Shown here piece by piece: positions 55,913 to 64,000 of a DNA stretch of 64,000 nucleotides. Each line of letters opens with the position of its first letter. The stretch's first letter is position 1. The translations under genes were made by a program, and so were the position numbers. The DNA is from Hugenholtzia roseola DSM 9546. GTDB taxonomy: Bacteria > Bacteroidota > Bacteroidia > Cytophagales > Bernardetiaceae. The notes under the pieces are model-generated. The model saw only the letters and a program-made list of their open reading frames with translations, did not search any database and was not told the origin of the DNA. The stretch covers positions 45,197 to 109,196 of the forward strand of contig NZ_KE383885.1 of the NCBI RefSeq assembly GCF_000422585.1, in the 5' to 3' direction.

Positions 55913-56782
55913 ATGAGCATAGAATTTTACAAATATCAAGGCACAGGAAACGATTTTATCCTGATAGACAACAGAGGGCTTGATTTTGCTTCGCCTTTCC
56001 CTACAAAAAATAGGCAGCAATGGATTACACACCTTTGTCATCGACGTTTTGGCATTGGGGCAGATGGCTTAATTTTGATACAAAACGCGCCCTCTCAAAA
56101 GATAAGCGACAAGGCAGCGGCTAAAAAAATAGATTTTGAAATGGTTTATTTTAATGCTGACGGCAATTTGGGTTCGATGTGTGGCAATGGCGGACGCTGT
56201 GCCGTAGCCTTTGCCCATTTTTTGGGTATCATAGAAAGAGAAACTACTTTTTTGGCTTACGACGGACTGCATCAGGCTTTTATAGAAAAAGAAAACAATA
56301 AAAGCAGCCAAGAAAATGAACTAAAAGTGCATTTGAAAATGAACCCTGTAAGCCAAATCGAGCAGGGAGCAGACGATTTGATGCCTGCCTATTATTTTTT
56401 AAACACAGGTTCGCCTCACTATGTAGCCTTTTTGGAAAAGGCAGAAATTTTAGAACATTTTGAAGTGGTAGAAAAAGGCAGAGCCATTCGCCACGACTCA
56501 CGATTTGAAGGTGGCACCAATGTCAATTTTGTGGCACAAATCGGCAACAATGCCCTGCGCGTGCGTACCTACGAAAGAGGCGTAGAAGACGAAACACTTT
56601 CTTGTGGCACAGGGGTTACGGCTTGCGCGTTGGCGGCTTTTGAAAAAGAGGGTTTGAAAAGTCCAATTCAAGTTGAGGTTTTAGGGGGAAAATTAGAAGT
56701 GAGTTTTGAAAAAAAAGGCGACCATTTTGAAAACATCTACCTTATTGGGGCAGCCACTCCCGTTTTTAAAGGTCAAATCTAA
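55913..56782 (+). CDS. dapF: Diaminopimelate epimerase
   Basis: 289 residues. [33 protein letters not shown] (first catalytic Cys) and [15 protein letters not shown] (second catalytic Cys) are intact. It makes meso-diaminopimelate for peptidoglycan and lysine. Slightly longer than average, with no apparent partner genes; the downstream terminator at 56834 isolates it. Confidence 0.96.
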   Translation: MSIEFYKYQGTGNDFILIDNRGLDFASPFPTKNRQQWITHLCHRRFGIGADGLILIQNAPSQKISDKAAAKKIDFEMVYFNADGNLGSMCGNGGRCAVAFAHFLGIIERETTFLAYDGLHQAFIEKENNKSSQENELKVHLKMNPVSQIEQGADDLMPAYYFLNTGSPHYVAFLEKAEILEHFEVVEKGRAIRHDSRFEGGTNVNFVAQIGNNALRVRTYERGVEDETLSCGTGVTACALAAFEKEGLKSPIQVEVLGGKLEVSFEKKGDHFENIYLIGAATPVFKGQI

Positions 56783-56833
56783 AAATTATCAAAGTCTGAA
56801 AAGTTATCGAAGTTATCCAAGATTTTGTTACCA

Positions 56834-56874
56834 GAAAAAAAGCGAACCCACCCGATAAGTGGATTCGCTTTTTT
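56834..56874. terminator. Bidirectional terminator
   Basis: AAAAAAGCGAACCCAC/GTGGATTCGCTTTTTT hairpin between the convergent dapF and fatty-acid hydroxylase genes. Confidence 0.8.
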
Positions 56875-56902
56875 AGACACCAAACTATTTTTGAGTCTTT
56901 TC

Positions 56903-57532
56903 TTATTTGTACGTTTTTTTAGGCATAGTGCGAAAAATCCAATCCCAAAGTGGTGAAGAAACGCCAAAAGCGGCTTCGCTGTCTTTGTAGTGATGAATCC
57001 CATGATGCACCCAAAGGACTTTCAAGAAATTTTTAGGCGGACGCATCGCATGCACGATATAATGTACCGCCAAATAAGAAGCATAGCCCGAAATAAAACC
57101 CGGAATAAAGCCAAACGCCCAATCGCCAATGCTAAGATAGGCAACTGAAAAAAGAATCGTAGCCAACAAAACGCTCACCACAGGCGGCATAACAAGGCGC
57201 GTCTTATCTTTTGGATAATCGTGATGCACGCCATGAAAATTGTAGGCAATCCAAGCTTTCATCTTCGTAGTGGGCAACATGTGAAACACATGGCGATGTA
57301 CCAAATATTCTACCAACGTAAAAAGAAAGAAAGAGGCAATAAAAACAGGCACTAATTCCTTCCACGTAAGCGACGAGTAGAGGCTACCATAGTACATCAA
57401 AACGGCTGCTGTAACATAAAAAATTACCAATGGCACAGCAATATGTGTGCGCGTGAGCTTCTCCAAAAGCGGATTGTTGAAAATCTGTTTGCTTTGTTGA
57501 GCGGCAGTTTTTTCGTTGATAAGTTGTTCCAT
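56903..57532 (-). CDS. Fatty acid hydroxylase / sterol desaturase family protein
   Basis: 209 residues from the ATG at 57532. Histidine clusters of the membrane di-iron hydroxylases are visible: EYLVHRHVFH, FHGVHHDYP, HYIVHAM and WVHHGIHHYKD. Four or five membrane helices. The motif spacing is like that of fatty-acid 2-hydroxylases (FA2H/Scs7-like), so hydroxylation of a sphingolipid or sulfonolipid acyl chain is a reasonable guess; carotenoid hydroxylation is an alternative. It follows bshC by 167 bases. Confidence 0.87.
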   Translation of the reverse strand: MEQLINEKTAAQQSKQIFNNPLLEKLTRTHIAVPLVIFYVTAAVLMYYGSLYSSLTWKELVPVFIASFFLFTLVEYLVHRHVFHMLPTTKMKAWIAYNFHGVHHDYPKDKTRLVMPPVVSVLLATILFSVAYLSIGDWAFGFIPGFISGYASYLAVHYIVHAMRPPKNFLKVLWVHHGIHHYKDSEAAFGVSSPLWDWIFRTMPKKTYK

Positions 57533-57699
57533 TTGAAGGTTGAATAGGGTAAAAAAGAAGGATATTGAAATAGTAAAAAACTTTGTAGATTTGAAAGTGG
57601 CAAAAGGTCTGACGTAGCGAAAAGCTATTGCATAACCTTTTGCACGCAAATTAGGTTTTTTATTTCTTAGAAAAAGACGCAACATCGAGGGGGAAACCC

Positions 57700-59418
57700 C
57701 TACGACTTGACATCGGGACTGGAATTTTGCGGTTCGGAGTTTTGTTCGGCAAAAATATAGAAAAATGGCGCAAAAGGGTCTAATTCTGCTCCAATTTCTG
57801 CTAAAAAATCGGGCTGATTGAGTGAAAAGCTCAATATATTTTCTACCCGTTCCTGCAAATTGCCTTTGGGAAAGAGTTTTTCTTTTAGCCCTTCCAACTG
57901 TTTAATCGCTACCTGTTGGCGACTTTCTTCGGCTTTGCGCAACCTTTTGGCAATGTTATCCAGACTTTTGAGCGTTTTTTGTGCCTCCGCCGCAACAAAG
58001 CCGCCCAAACTTTTGTCGATGGCTTCGGCTTTGGTCTTGATGGCTTCAAAGAGTTGGTTTAGATTTGCTTCCTCTTGGCTAAAATCTAATAATTCGGCGG
58101 CTTGGTTTGCCACAAATTGAATCCGCAGCGTGTCCATATCTAAAAATAGCTCTGCCCAAGAGATGCCCAATTTTTCCTTGCGCGAAACCTGATGCTTGGG
58201 AACAATGAGCGCGAAATTGCGCGGCACTAAAATAGGAAAAGGAATCTGACTCGAATCGAAAAGCGATTTGAGCTGTAACCAGTAAGCAAACTCGCCCGGC
58301 CCGCCTGTGTAGGAAAGATTTGGCAAAATCACTTCTTGATACAAAGGGCGTAAGACCACATTAGGGCTAAATCTTTCGGGATTGTGGTGTAAGAGTTGTT
58401 CTATTTCGGCTTTTGAAAAGACCAAATCCGTATTTCTGACCTTAAAAATAGGCTTGCCTGCCTCGTCTTGGTCTTTGACAATGCGCTCGCGTATTTGCCC
58501 TTCCATATAAAAAAGATTGACGGCATGGGCATGAATTTGTGCCTTGTAGTTTCTATCCCCCCTATCATTTGCCTCTAAAAGGTCGGCGGTTTGCTTTCCA
58601 ACGCGCTGCTCGGCTACTTGCTCAAACAAATCTTCTTGCAGATAGGGAACGAAAAGCCGTTTGAGTTCGCGCTCGTCGGCATCTAAGACCAAAAGCCCCT
58701 TCTGACCATAAAGGGCATGGACGTAGGCTTGGGTAGCCTTTGCCAAAGTGGGCGCGTTTTGATAAGCACTCCAATAGGGTTCTAATTGCGCCTGACTAAT
58801 ACCCTGAAAATCAGAGAGAATTGCCTGACCTACCTGCTCCAAACCCTCTGTATGCATGCGCCCGACTGCGCCTTTCTGTGAAGTCTGCCAAGTATAAGTT
58901 TTTCCAAAAACCTCGATAGACTGTATTTCGGCTAAATCGTGGTCTTCGCTCGCCTGCCAATAGAGCGGAATAAAACGGTACTGCGGAAAAGCCGCCGCTA
59001 ATTTTTGGGCTAAGGCAATCACCGTCAAGATTTTGTAGTGAAAATATAGCGTACCCGAATAGATATTGAGCTGATGCCCTGTCGTTACGGTGAAAGTGTT
59101 TTCGTCTTTCAAGGCGGCTATCAATTCGGTAGGTGCGTTGGGCAAACCCTGATACTGCTTTTGTAGGGTTTCTACCAAAACTTGCCTTTTTTCAGCACTA
59201 AAATCGCGCTTTTTTTCCTCTATTTGGGCTGCGAAGTCGGCTATTTCCGACCCTCGATGGTAAAAGGGGCGCACTGCCTTTGCCCTTTCCATAAAATCGA
59301 GAAAAAGAGGCGAAAAAGCCTGTGCCTGCGTGAAACTAATTTTTTCCACCAGATAGCGTCCGTTTGGGGTTTGGGTAGTATCGGTAGGAAGAGAGGAGGT
59401 AAAAGAAGAAAGCGACAT
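57700..59418 (-). CDS. bshC: Bacillithiol biosynthesis cysteine-adding enzyme BshC
   Basis: 572 residues. TVTTGHQLNIYSGTLYFHYK, FIPLYWQASEDHDLAEIQSI and VVLRPLYQEVILPNLSYTGG are hallmark segments of BshC, followed by the C-terminal coiled coil and short domain. It adds Cys to GlcN-malate in the last step of bacillithiol synthesis. bshA and bshB are not in the window (the PIG-L protein at 61251 is not of the BshB type). The ATG at 59418 is preferred to the upstream start at 59454, which adds a Phe-rich tail. Confidence 0.94.
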   Translation of the reverse strand: MSLSSFTSSLPTDTTQTPNGRYLVEKISFTQAQAFSPLFLDFMERAKAVRPFYHRGSEIADFAAQIEEKKRDFSAEKRQVLVETLQKQYQGLPNAPTELIAALKDENTFTVTTGHQLNIYSGTLYFHYKILTVIALAQKLAAAFPQYRFIPLYWQASEDHDLAEIQSIEVFGKTYTWQTSQKGAVGRMHTEGLEQVGQAILSDFQGISQAQLEPYWSAYQNAPTLAKATQAYVHALYGQKGLLVLDADERELKRLFVPYLQEDLFEQVAEQRVGKQTADLLEANDRGDRNYKAQIHAHAVNLFYMEGQIRERIVKDQDEAGKPIFKVRNTDLVFSKAEIEQLLHHNPERFSPNVVLRPLYQEVILPNLSYTGGPGEFAYWLQLKSLFDSSQIPFPILVPRNFALIVPKHQVSRKEKLGISWAELFLDMDTLRIQFVANQAAELLDFSQEEANLNQLFEAIKTKAEAIDKSLGGFVAAEAQKTLKSLDNIAKRLRKAEESRQQVAIKQLEGLKEKLFPKGNLQERVENILSFSLNQPDFLAEIGAELDPFAPFFYIFAEQNSEPQNSSPDVKS

Positions 59419-59600
59419 AGTAAAGAAAAAGAAGGATTTGAAAAAAAACGCCACTTTTTTTGTAGAAGCCTTTTCAAATCACAACAAGTGAGGTAAGAAT
59501 TAGAATAAAAGGGGAGTGGTAGGAAAGGTAGCCGCCGCCTATCGCTTTGGCTACTGCCTTAAAACGCAAAGTTCGACAAAACGTTTTGATTTTCTTTTCT

Positions 59601-59608
59601 TACCTTTG
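59601..59608 (+). promoter_or_regulatory. -7 box for hutI
   Basis: TACCTTTG, 30 bases before the ATG at 59639. The -33 element is unclear. Confidence 0.5.
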
Positions 59609-59638
59609 TTAAAAAAACCTATCATTTTCACTTTTCCC

Positions 59639-60892
59639 ATGAAGACCACACTGCTCTATCAGATTCAAAACCTTTTGCAGGTAGAAGAAACTCCCCAAAA
59701 AGCGACCCTACTACCGCGCAAAGGCGTGCAGATGGCTTTTTTGCCACAAATCGAGAACGCCTTTCTCTACTTAGTAGATGGCAAAATTGCCGATTGGGGT
59801 AAGATGCAAGACTGCCCTGCGGCATATTTTGAGGCAGACGAAAAAATAGAGGCGACAGGCAAAATGGTCATGCCTACCTTTGTAGATTCGCATACCCATC
59901 TGGTTTATGCAGGCAGCCGCGAAGCCGAATTTGTAGATAAAATCAAAGGGCTTTCGTATGAGGAAATTTTTAAAAGAGGCGGCGGTATCCTCAATTCTGC
60001 CAAAAAACTGCAAGCCGCTTCCGAAGACGAACTTTTTGAGCAGGCTTGGCAGCGGCTCGAAGAAATTATGCGCTTGGGAACGGGGGCTGTGGAAATCAAG
60101 AGCGGATACGGACTCACCACGCCCGACGAACTCAAAATTTTGCGCGTCGCCCAAAAAATTAAAGCCCATTCGCCCATTGCCGTCAAGACTACCTTTTTGG
60201 GAGCGCACGCCTTTCCTCGCGAAGTATCGCGCCAAAAATATATGGCTATGATTTTGGAAGAAATGCTCCCTGCCGTAGCCGAAGAAAAATTGGCAGACTA
60301 CTGTGATGTTTTTTGCGATAAAGGCTTTTTTACACCCCAAGAAACGGAAACGATTTTGATAAAAGCCACCGATTTGGGCTTGCAGTTGCGCCTCCATGCC
60401 AACGAATTGGACTACTCTGGCGGCGTGCAGGTAGGTGCCAAATATGGCGCAGTGAGCGTCGACCACCTCGAATTTGTAGGCGAAGCGGAAATCGAAGCCC
60501 TGCAAAAAAGCCAAACGCTGCCTACTTTGCTGCCCAGCACCGCTTTTTTCCTACGCCTACCCTACGCGCCTGCTCGCAAGATTTTGGAGGCAAATCTGCC
60601 TATCGTTTTGGCTTCCGACTACAATCCGGGTAGCTCACCTTCGGGCAACTTGCCCTTTGTGATGGCTTTGGCTTGTATTCAGATGAAAATGCTACCCGAA
60701 GAGGCTCTCAATGCCCTGACCTACAACGCTGCCTTTGCCTTAGGCTTAGAAAAATCGCATGGCGTGATTGGCAAAGGCGCAGAGGCAAATTTTATTCTGA
60801 CCCAAAAAGTCCCTTCTTTGGCGTTCCTGCCTTATAGTTTTGGGTCTGATTGGATAGAACAAGTATTTATCAAAGGAAAGCCGATACGCTAA
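59639..60892 (+). CDS. hutI: Imidazolonepropionase
   Basis: 417 residues of the amidohydrolase superfamily, opening the imidazolone ring in histidine degradation. FVDSHTHLVYAGSRE (metal HxH), GTGAVEIKSGYGL, KTTFLGAHAFP, LRLHANEL (His), VDHLEF (His) and LASDYNPGSSP (Asp) are intact. The start at 59639 puts the protein at its usual length; the ORF's upstream start lies before the promoter box. hutH and hutU are not nearby. Confidence 0.95.
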   Translation: MKTTLLYQIQNLLQVEETPQKATLLPRKGVQMAFLPQIENAFLYLVDGKIADWGKMQDCPAAYFEADEKIEATGKMVMPTFVDSHTHLVYAGSREAEFVDKIKGLSYEEIFKRGGGILNSAKKLQAASEDELFEQAWQRLEEIMRLGTGAVEIKSGYGLTTPDELKILRVAQKIKAHSPIAVKTTFLGAHAFPREVSRQKYMAMILEEMLPAVAEEKLADYCDVFCDKGFFTPQETETILIKATDLGLQLRLHANELDYSGGVQVGAKYGAVSVDHLEFVGEAEIEALQKSQTLPTLLPSTAFFLRLPYAPARKILEANLPIVLASDYNPGSSPSGNLPFVMALACIQMKMLPEEALNALTYNAAFALGLEKSHGVIGKGAEANFILTQKVPSLAFLPYSFGSDWIEQVFIKGKPIR

Positions 60893-60902
60893 CCCATTTT
60901 TT

Positions 60903-61026
60903 TGACACAAAATAAAATTTGGACTTAAACCCTAAGGGTCTTCAAGACCCTTAGGGTTTGGGGCATAGGACAAGGCAATGCCTTGTCCCTACATTTGCAC
61001 CTGATTTTTAGAATTTAACATCACTG
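60903..61026 (-). repeat. MITE-like element, truncated copy E (core type 2)
   Basis: Inverted relative to copies B-D. The terminal repeat (complement CAGTGATGTTAAATTCTAAA) lies at 61007-61026, followed inward by the GGACAAGGCA palindrome and the AAACCCTAAGGGTCTT hairpin (60927-60959). The other end is lost. It lies between the convergent hutI and PIG-L genes. Confidence 0.7.
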
Positions 61027-61195
61027 CCCCAAAGGGAGGGGCTTTTATTCGGTATCATTTTTTTATGCTCGCATAAAAAAATGATTTGGTTTTCGAACCC
61101 TCCCCTATGGGGGGAGGGCAGGGTGGGGGTTCAGCAGGTTTTCACCAAGCACAAAACCCCATTTTTTGACCTTCTGACCGTTGTAAAAACGCCAA
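61027..61195 (-). repeat. Dispersed repeat X, uninterrupted copy
   Basis: Read on the minus strand it has the ACGGTCAGAAGGTCAAAAAA and AACCCCCACCCTGCCCTCCC segments in one piece, matching both halves that flank MITE copy B at 27010-27086 and 27260-27390. It also holds a perfect 15-bp hairpin, ATCATTTTTTTATGC/GCATAAAAAAATGAT, at 61054-61085. GGGCAGGGTG at 61116-61125 corresponds to the target site of copy B. Confidence 0.6.
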
Positions 61196-61250
61196 ATAGA
61201 AAACCAAAAATTTCAAAATTTTTAAAAAACTATAAAAACGTCTATTTTTT

Positions 61251-63905
61251 TTAGGGCAGTGGCGCAGCCAATAGGTTTGCCCAAAGGCGATACGCGCCCA
61301 CTACGTCCGCAGGAAGCTGTCGAAACCACGAAAGACTGGTATGCACAATAAGCCCTCTGCCATAGTTTGCCACTAAAAGCGCACCTTCTTTGGGGGTTTC
61401 GCCCTTGTCTTGCATGCGCAAAAGTGGCGTGAAGGCGTTGTCCCAAGTGTTGGGGAAATAGAGTCCGCGCTCCTGCACCCAACCCTCGAAGTCGGCAGCC
61501 GTAATGACGTTGGGACTTTGTAAGATGGGGTGTTGGGGTTCTAAAATCTCTATTTGGGCTTTTTCTTCCGTTACTCTATCGCGCGAAAGTTGTAAATCGT
61601 AGGGCGTTATTTTTTTTGTAACTAAATCATAACTATTGTTGTATTGGATAATCAAGCGTCCGCCATTTTGGGCATAAAGCCAAAGTTTTTCGTTTTGGGT
61701 AGCCAAAAAATCTTGTGTATTGAAGGCGCGAATCCCTACCACAATCGCCTGAAAACCAGCCAACTCCTCCAAAGAAAGGTTAGGCAAATCCAACATCACG
61801 ACTTCGTATCCCATTCCCTCGATGGCTTGGGCTACCTTATCGCCTGCGCCTCTGACATAGCCAATCTTGCGGCTATAATTTTGTTTTTTTTCCGAATTAG
61901 GGGCTTCTTTTTGCAGCGGAATCAAGGTAAGGTCGGGACGCAAAAGTTTTACCTTTGCCTGCGGAAAATACACAATTTCGGGCAAATGTTCATAGCTAAT
62001 TTTGGTAAAATTGCGCCCTTCTATCGGACTTGCAAATTCATTTGCCGCCAAACCCTGCAACTGCACCTCTGCCGTTAGCAAATTCTGACGCAATCCCTTT
62101 GGTGGTGTAACCTCTATCCAAAAACTTTTTTCTTGTCCTTTTTTGGCAAAATCAAAACCCAAACTTTGGGGCGCAATCTGAAAATAAATCATATCAGGAC
62201 TTACGGCTTCGGGCGAATCGAAGTAATTTTTGAGAAAGAGTCTGCCCTTTGTGCCGTCGCGCTGCGCCCTAAGTGTAACTTTGAGGCGTTTGGGCTGATT
62301 TTGAGTAAAAATAAGGCTGCTTTCCGAAAAAGAAACACTAACAGGCGGCACAATGCGAAGGGGTAGATGCAATTCACCGCGCACAGGGTCGGTCGTTTTT
62401 TGGTAAATATTCCTATCAACGGTAAAAGTTCGCTTATTTTCACCCTTGCCAATTTCTAAGACAAAACGCACAAAAATAGGGTTCAGATTTTCGGGTTCGC
62501 CTATCCAATCGCGCCTTGCCACTTCGAACATGCCCAAAGTACCCTCCTTTTCCAACCAATAAGGCTGTGAAAGGGGAAAATCGGCAGGTAGTAAGGTTTG
62601 TAGTTTAAATTCCGAATTTTTATTCAGTTCAGGATTGAAAACACAACTGCCCAAATAATTTAGCTCCTCTTTATCGGCAAAAAGCAGACAGACCTCTTTC
62701 CACTTCAATTCTACGGGCAGCCTTTTGATAAGATTTGCCTGCACCTTCAAAGAGTCGCCTGCGGCAAGATACGCCTCTGGGGTCAGTGCTTCTACATAAA
62801 TCCCTGCACAGTGCAAAATAATTTCTTCTATTTGCTTGATTTTTTTATTTCTATAAAAATTATCGGGCAAGGTTTCTAAGGCTTTTAAAAGCTCTAAAAG
62901 TGGCTCTATGCTATCTTGCGGCGAATCGGCGCGATACGTTTGGTAAATTTGAGCTACCTTTTGTTCTAAGGTCGCTATTTTTTGTAAGTTTTGCTTGTCA
63001 TTTGCCTCTTTTTCGGGCGTGTGAATCCTTTGCCATGAAAAGTCGAGGTTTTCGAAAATATCGGTTTGCGGTTTTTCGCCTGCCAAAAGTTGGAAATATT
63101 CCAAAATCTCACCCCTAAATTCTGCCGCGCCAAAGCCCTGACTTTTGTGCTGACTGCGGCTTCTGCCTGCAATTTCGCCATAGGAAAGCCCTAAAAGCGG
63201 ATTGTAAAGCCCGATGTCGAGTTTTAGAAAATCGCTTTCTTTGAAGTCATTGTTTCGGAAAAACCACGAAGAAGTATTCCAAAAAATGCGCTTGGGCTGC
63301 CAAATCTGCACTTCTTTCAACTGTTCGGGGAAAACGGTAGGGTCGGCGGCTTTTTCGAAAGCCTCCAAAGCCAACTGCGCCGAAGCCGTATGATGCCCAT
63401 GTGTGCCGCCCAAAGTAGGCGAAAAACGGGTAATGATGACATCAGGGCGGAATTTTCTAATGAGCCAAACGACATCAGACAACACCTTTTCTTTGTCCCA
63501 AATCTGCAAAGTTTCTTCGGGACTTTTAGAGTAGCCAAAATCGTTGGCGGTGGAAAAAAACTGCTGTGCGCCATCTACGCGCCGCGCCGCCAAAAGTTCG
63601 TGCGTGCGAATTAGCCCAACTTCTACGCCCTGCTGCTCTCCGATAAGATTCTGACCGCCATCGCCGCGTGTTAGGGAAAGATAAGCCGTTTCGAAGCCTT
63701 TTTCGTTTGCCAAATACGTCAGCAAGCGCGTATTTTCGTCGTCGGGGTGCGCTGCCACATAAAGCACGCGCCCTGTGGTTTGTAAGTGCCTGATTTTGAG
63801 CTGCAAAGCTGATGCCGTTAGCCTTTCGGTAGGCAGAGATTGGGCTTGCAATGCGCCAAAGAGCCAATAGGCAAGCCAAAACCAAAGGATTTTTTTTGTT
63901 TTCAT
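61251..63905 (-). CDS. PIG-L family deacetylase with C-terminal ThuA/GATase-like region
   Basis: 884 residues from the ATG at 63905; signal peptide ends near ALQAQ. Residues about 50-260 are a PIG-L/LmbE domain with LYVAAHPDDENTRLLTYL (metal ligands His, Asp, Asp), RTHELLAARRVDG, DVIITRF and THGHHTASAQLALEAF. A long middle part with beta-sandwich character follows. The last 200 residues (GYVRGAGDKVAQAIEGMGYE, IVVGIRAFNT, GRLIIQYNNSYD, HTSLSWFRQLPADV) look like a class I glutamine amidotransferase/ThuA-type fold. It is exported and probably deacetylates an N-acetyl sugar; the substrate is unknown. Confidence 0.87.
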   Translation of the reverse strand: MKTKKILWFWLAYWLFGALQAQSLPTERLTASALQLKIRHLQTTGRVLYVAAHPDDENTRLLTYLANEKGFETAYLSLTRGDGGQNLIGEQQGVEVGLIRTHELLAARRVDGAQQFFSTANDFGYSKSPEETLQIWDKEKVLSDVVWLIRKFRPDVIITRFSPTLGGTHGHHTASAQLALEAFEKAADPTVFPEQLKEVQIWQPKRIFWNTSSWFFRNNDFKESDFLKLDIGLYNPLLGLSYGEIAGRSRSQHKSQGFGAAEFRGEILEYFQLLAGEKPQTDIFENLDFSWQRIHTPEKEANDKQNLQKIATLEQKVAQIYQTYRADSPQDSIEPLLELLKALETLPDNFYRNKKIKQIEEIILHCAGIYVEALTPEAYLAAGDSLKVQANLIKRLPVELKWKEVCLLFADKEELNYLGSCVFNPELNKNSEFKLQTLLPADFPLSQPYWLEKEGTLGMFEVARRDWIGEPENLNPIFVRFVLEIGKGENKRTFTVDRNIYQKTTDPVRGELHLPLRIVPPVSVSFSESSLIFTQNQPKRLKVTLRAQRDGTKGRLFLKNYFDSPEAVSPDMIYFQIAPQSLGFDFAKKGQEKSFWIEVTPPKGLRQNLLTAEVQLQGLAANEFASPIEGRNFTKISYEHLPEIVYFPQAKVKLLRPDLTLIPLQKEAPNSEKKQNYSRKIGYVRGAGDKVAQAIEGMGYEVVMLDLPNLSLEELAGFQAIVVGIRAFNTQDFLATQNEKLWLYAQNGGRLIIQYNNSYDLVTKKITPYDLQLSRDRVTEEKAQIEILEPQHPILQSPNVITAADFEGWVQERGLYFPNTWDNAFTPLLRMQDKGETPKEGALLVANYGRGLIVHTSLSWFRQLPADVVGAYRLWANLLAAPLP

Positions 63906-64000
63906 CATCATTTTAGGATTCGGAAAATACACATTTTAGAACACAGAGAAAGTAGAGGAAAGCGCGAAGGCAGTCAGATTAAAGTTTAATAAAAGGCTTG
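63906..64000. other. Right edge, non-coding
   Basis: Upstream region of the PIG-L gene. I see no clear promoter box and no gene. Confidence 0.4.

Noticed and set aside
61251-63905. PIG-L protein as the bacillithiol deacetylase BshB, given bshC nearby
   Set aside because: It is exported and nearly four times the size of BshB, so it cannot act on cytosolic GlcNAc-malate.

Overview
The window looks like a chromosomal segment of a Bacteroidota bacterium, most likely from the Cytophagia/gliding-bacterium side of the phylum. Four things point there: a large secreted protein ending in a type 9 secretion (type B) sorting domain; promoters of the Bacteroidota form TTG/TTTG-N17-20-TAnnTTTG, the best one in front of a tRNA-Val gene; bacillithiol (BshC), carotenoid (lycopene cyclase) and DUF1015-type genes; and a general absence of strong Shine-Dalgarno sequences. 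Genus is not assigned. Gene density is high and most genes are housekeeping or conserved-hypothetical genes in short operons.

Layout. 1-790 is non-coding, with a CRISPR-like repeat fragment at the very edge and hairpin repeats. 791-4533 is the T9SS substrate gene, broken by a one-base frameshift. 4712-15278 holds a membrane-anchored protein with a YwqK-like tail, a TraB/GumN protein, xth, fmt, a TPR signalling protein, a secreted unknown, an App1-type phosphatase and a small STAS-like protein. 15594-21285 holds tRNA-Val, a cytochrome oxidase subunit III-like protein, a CYTH protein, TatD, a frameshifted acyltransferase-like gene and a 7TM-SpoIIE phosphatase. 21568-30480 holds a marR/yceI pair with shared operators, a YggS protein, a Kef-type antiporter, ybaB and a fused acetate kinase-PduL. 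30730-44676 holds mnmE, an FAD oxidoreductase, an Lrp regulator, two DEAD-box helicases, clpP, a lycopene cyclase and a DUF1015 protein. 44837-52274 holds mdh, a ParA-like/HEPN gene pair, a thiolase, an SGNH-LysM esterase and msrA. 52284-63905 holds a large surface protein, dapF, a fatty-acid hydroxylase, bshC, hutI and a PIG-L deacetylase.

The most unusual coding locus is the pair at 46023-47664: a ParA/MinD-type ATPase overlapping a HEPN-domain protein with an intact RNase-type Rx4H motif. It looks more AT-rich than its surroundings and sits as an island between mdh and a thiolase, which would suit an uncharacterised ATPase-HEPN defence or toxin-antitoxin-like module. The other notable layer is non-coding. 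A MITE-like family (five copies plus one relic, about 170 bp when complete) has CAGTRATGTTAARTTCT termini, 10-bp target duplications in two copies, two alternative internal cores and one apparent empty site. A separate 35-nt hairpin repeat shows compensatory base changes. Two reading-frame breaks, both in homopolymers, may be assembly errors or real inactivation.
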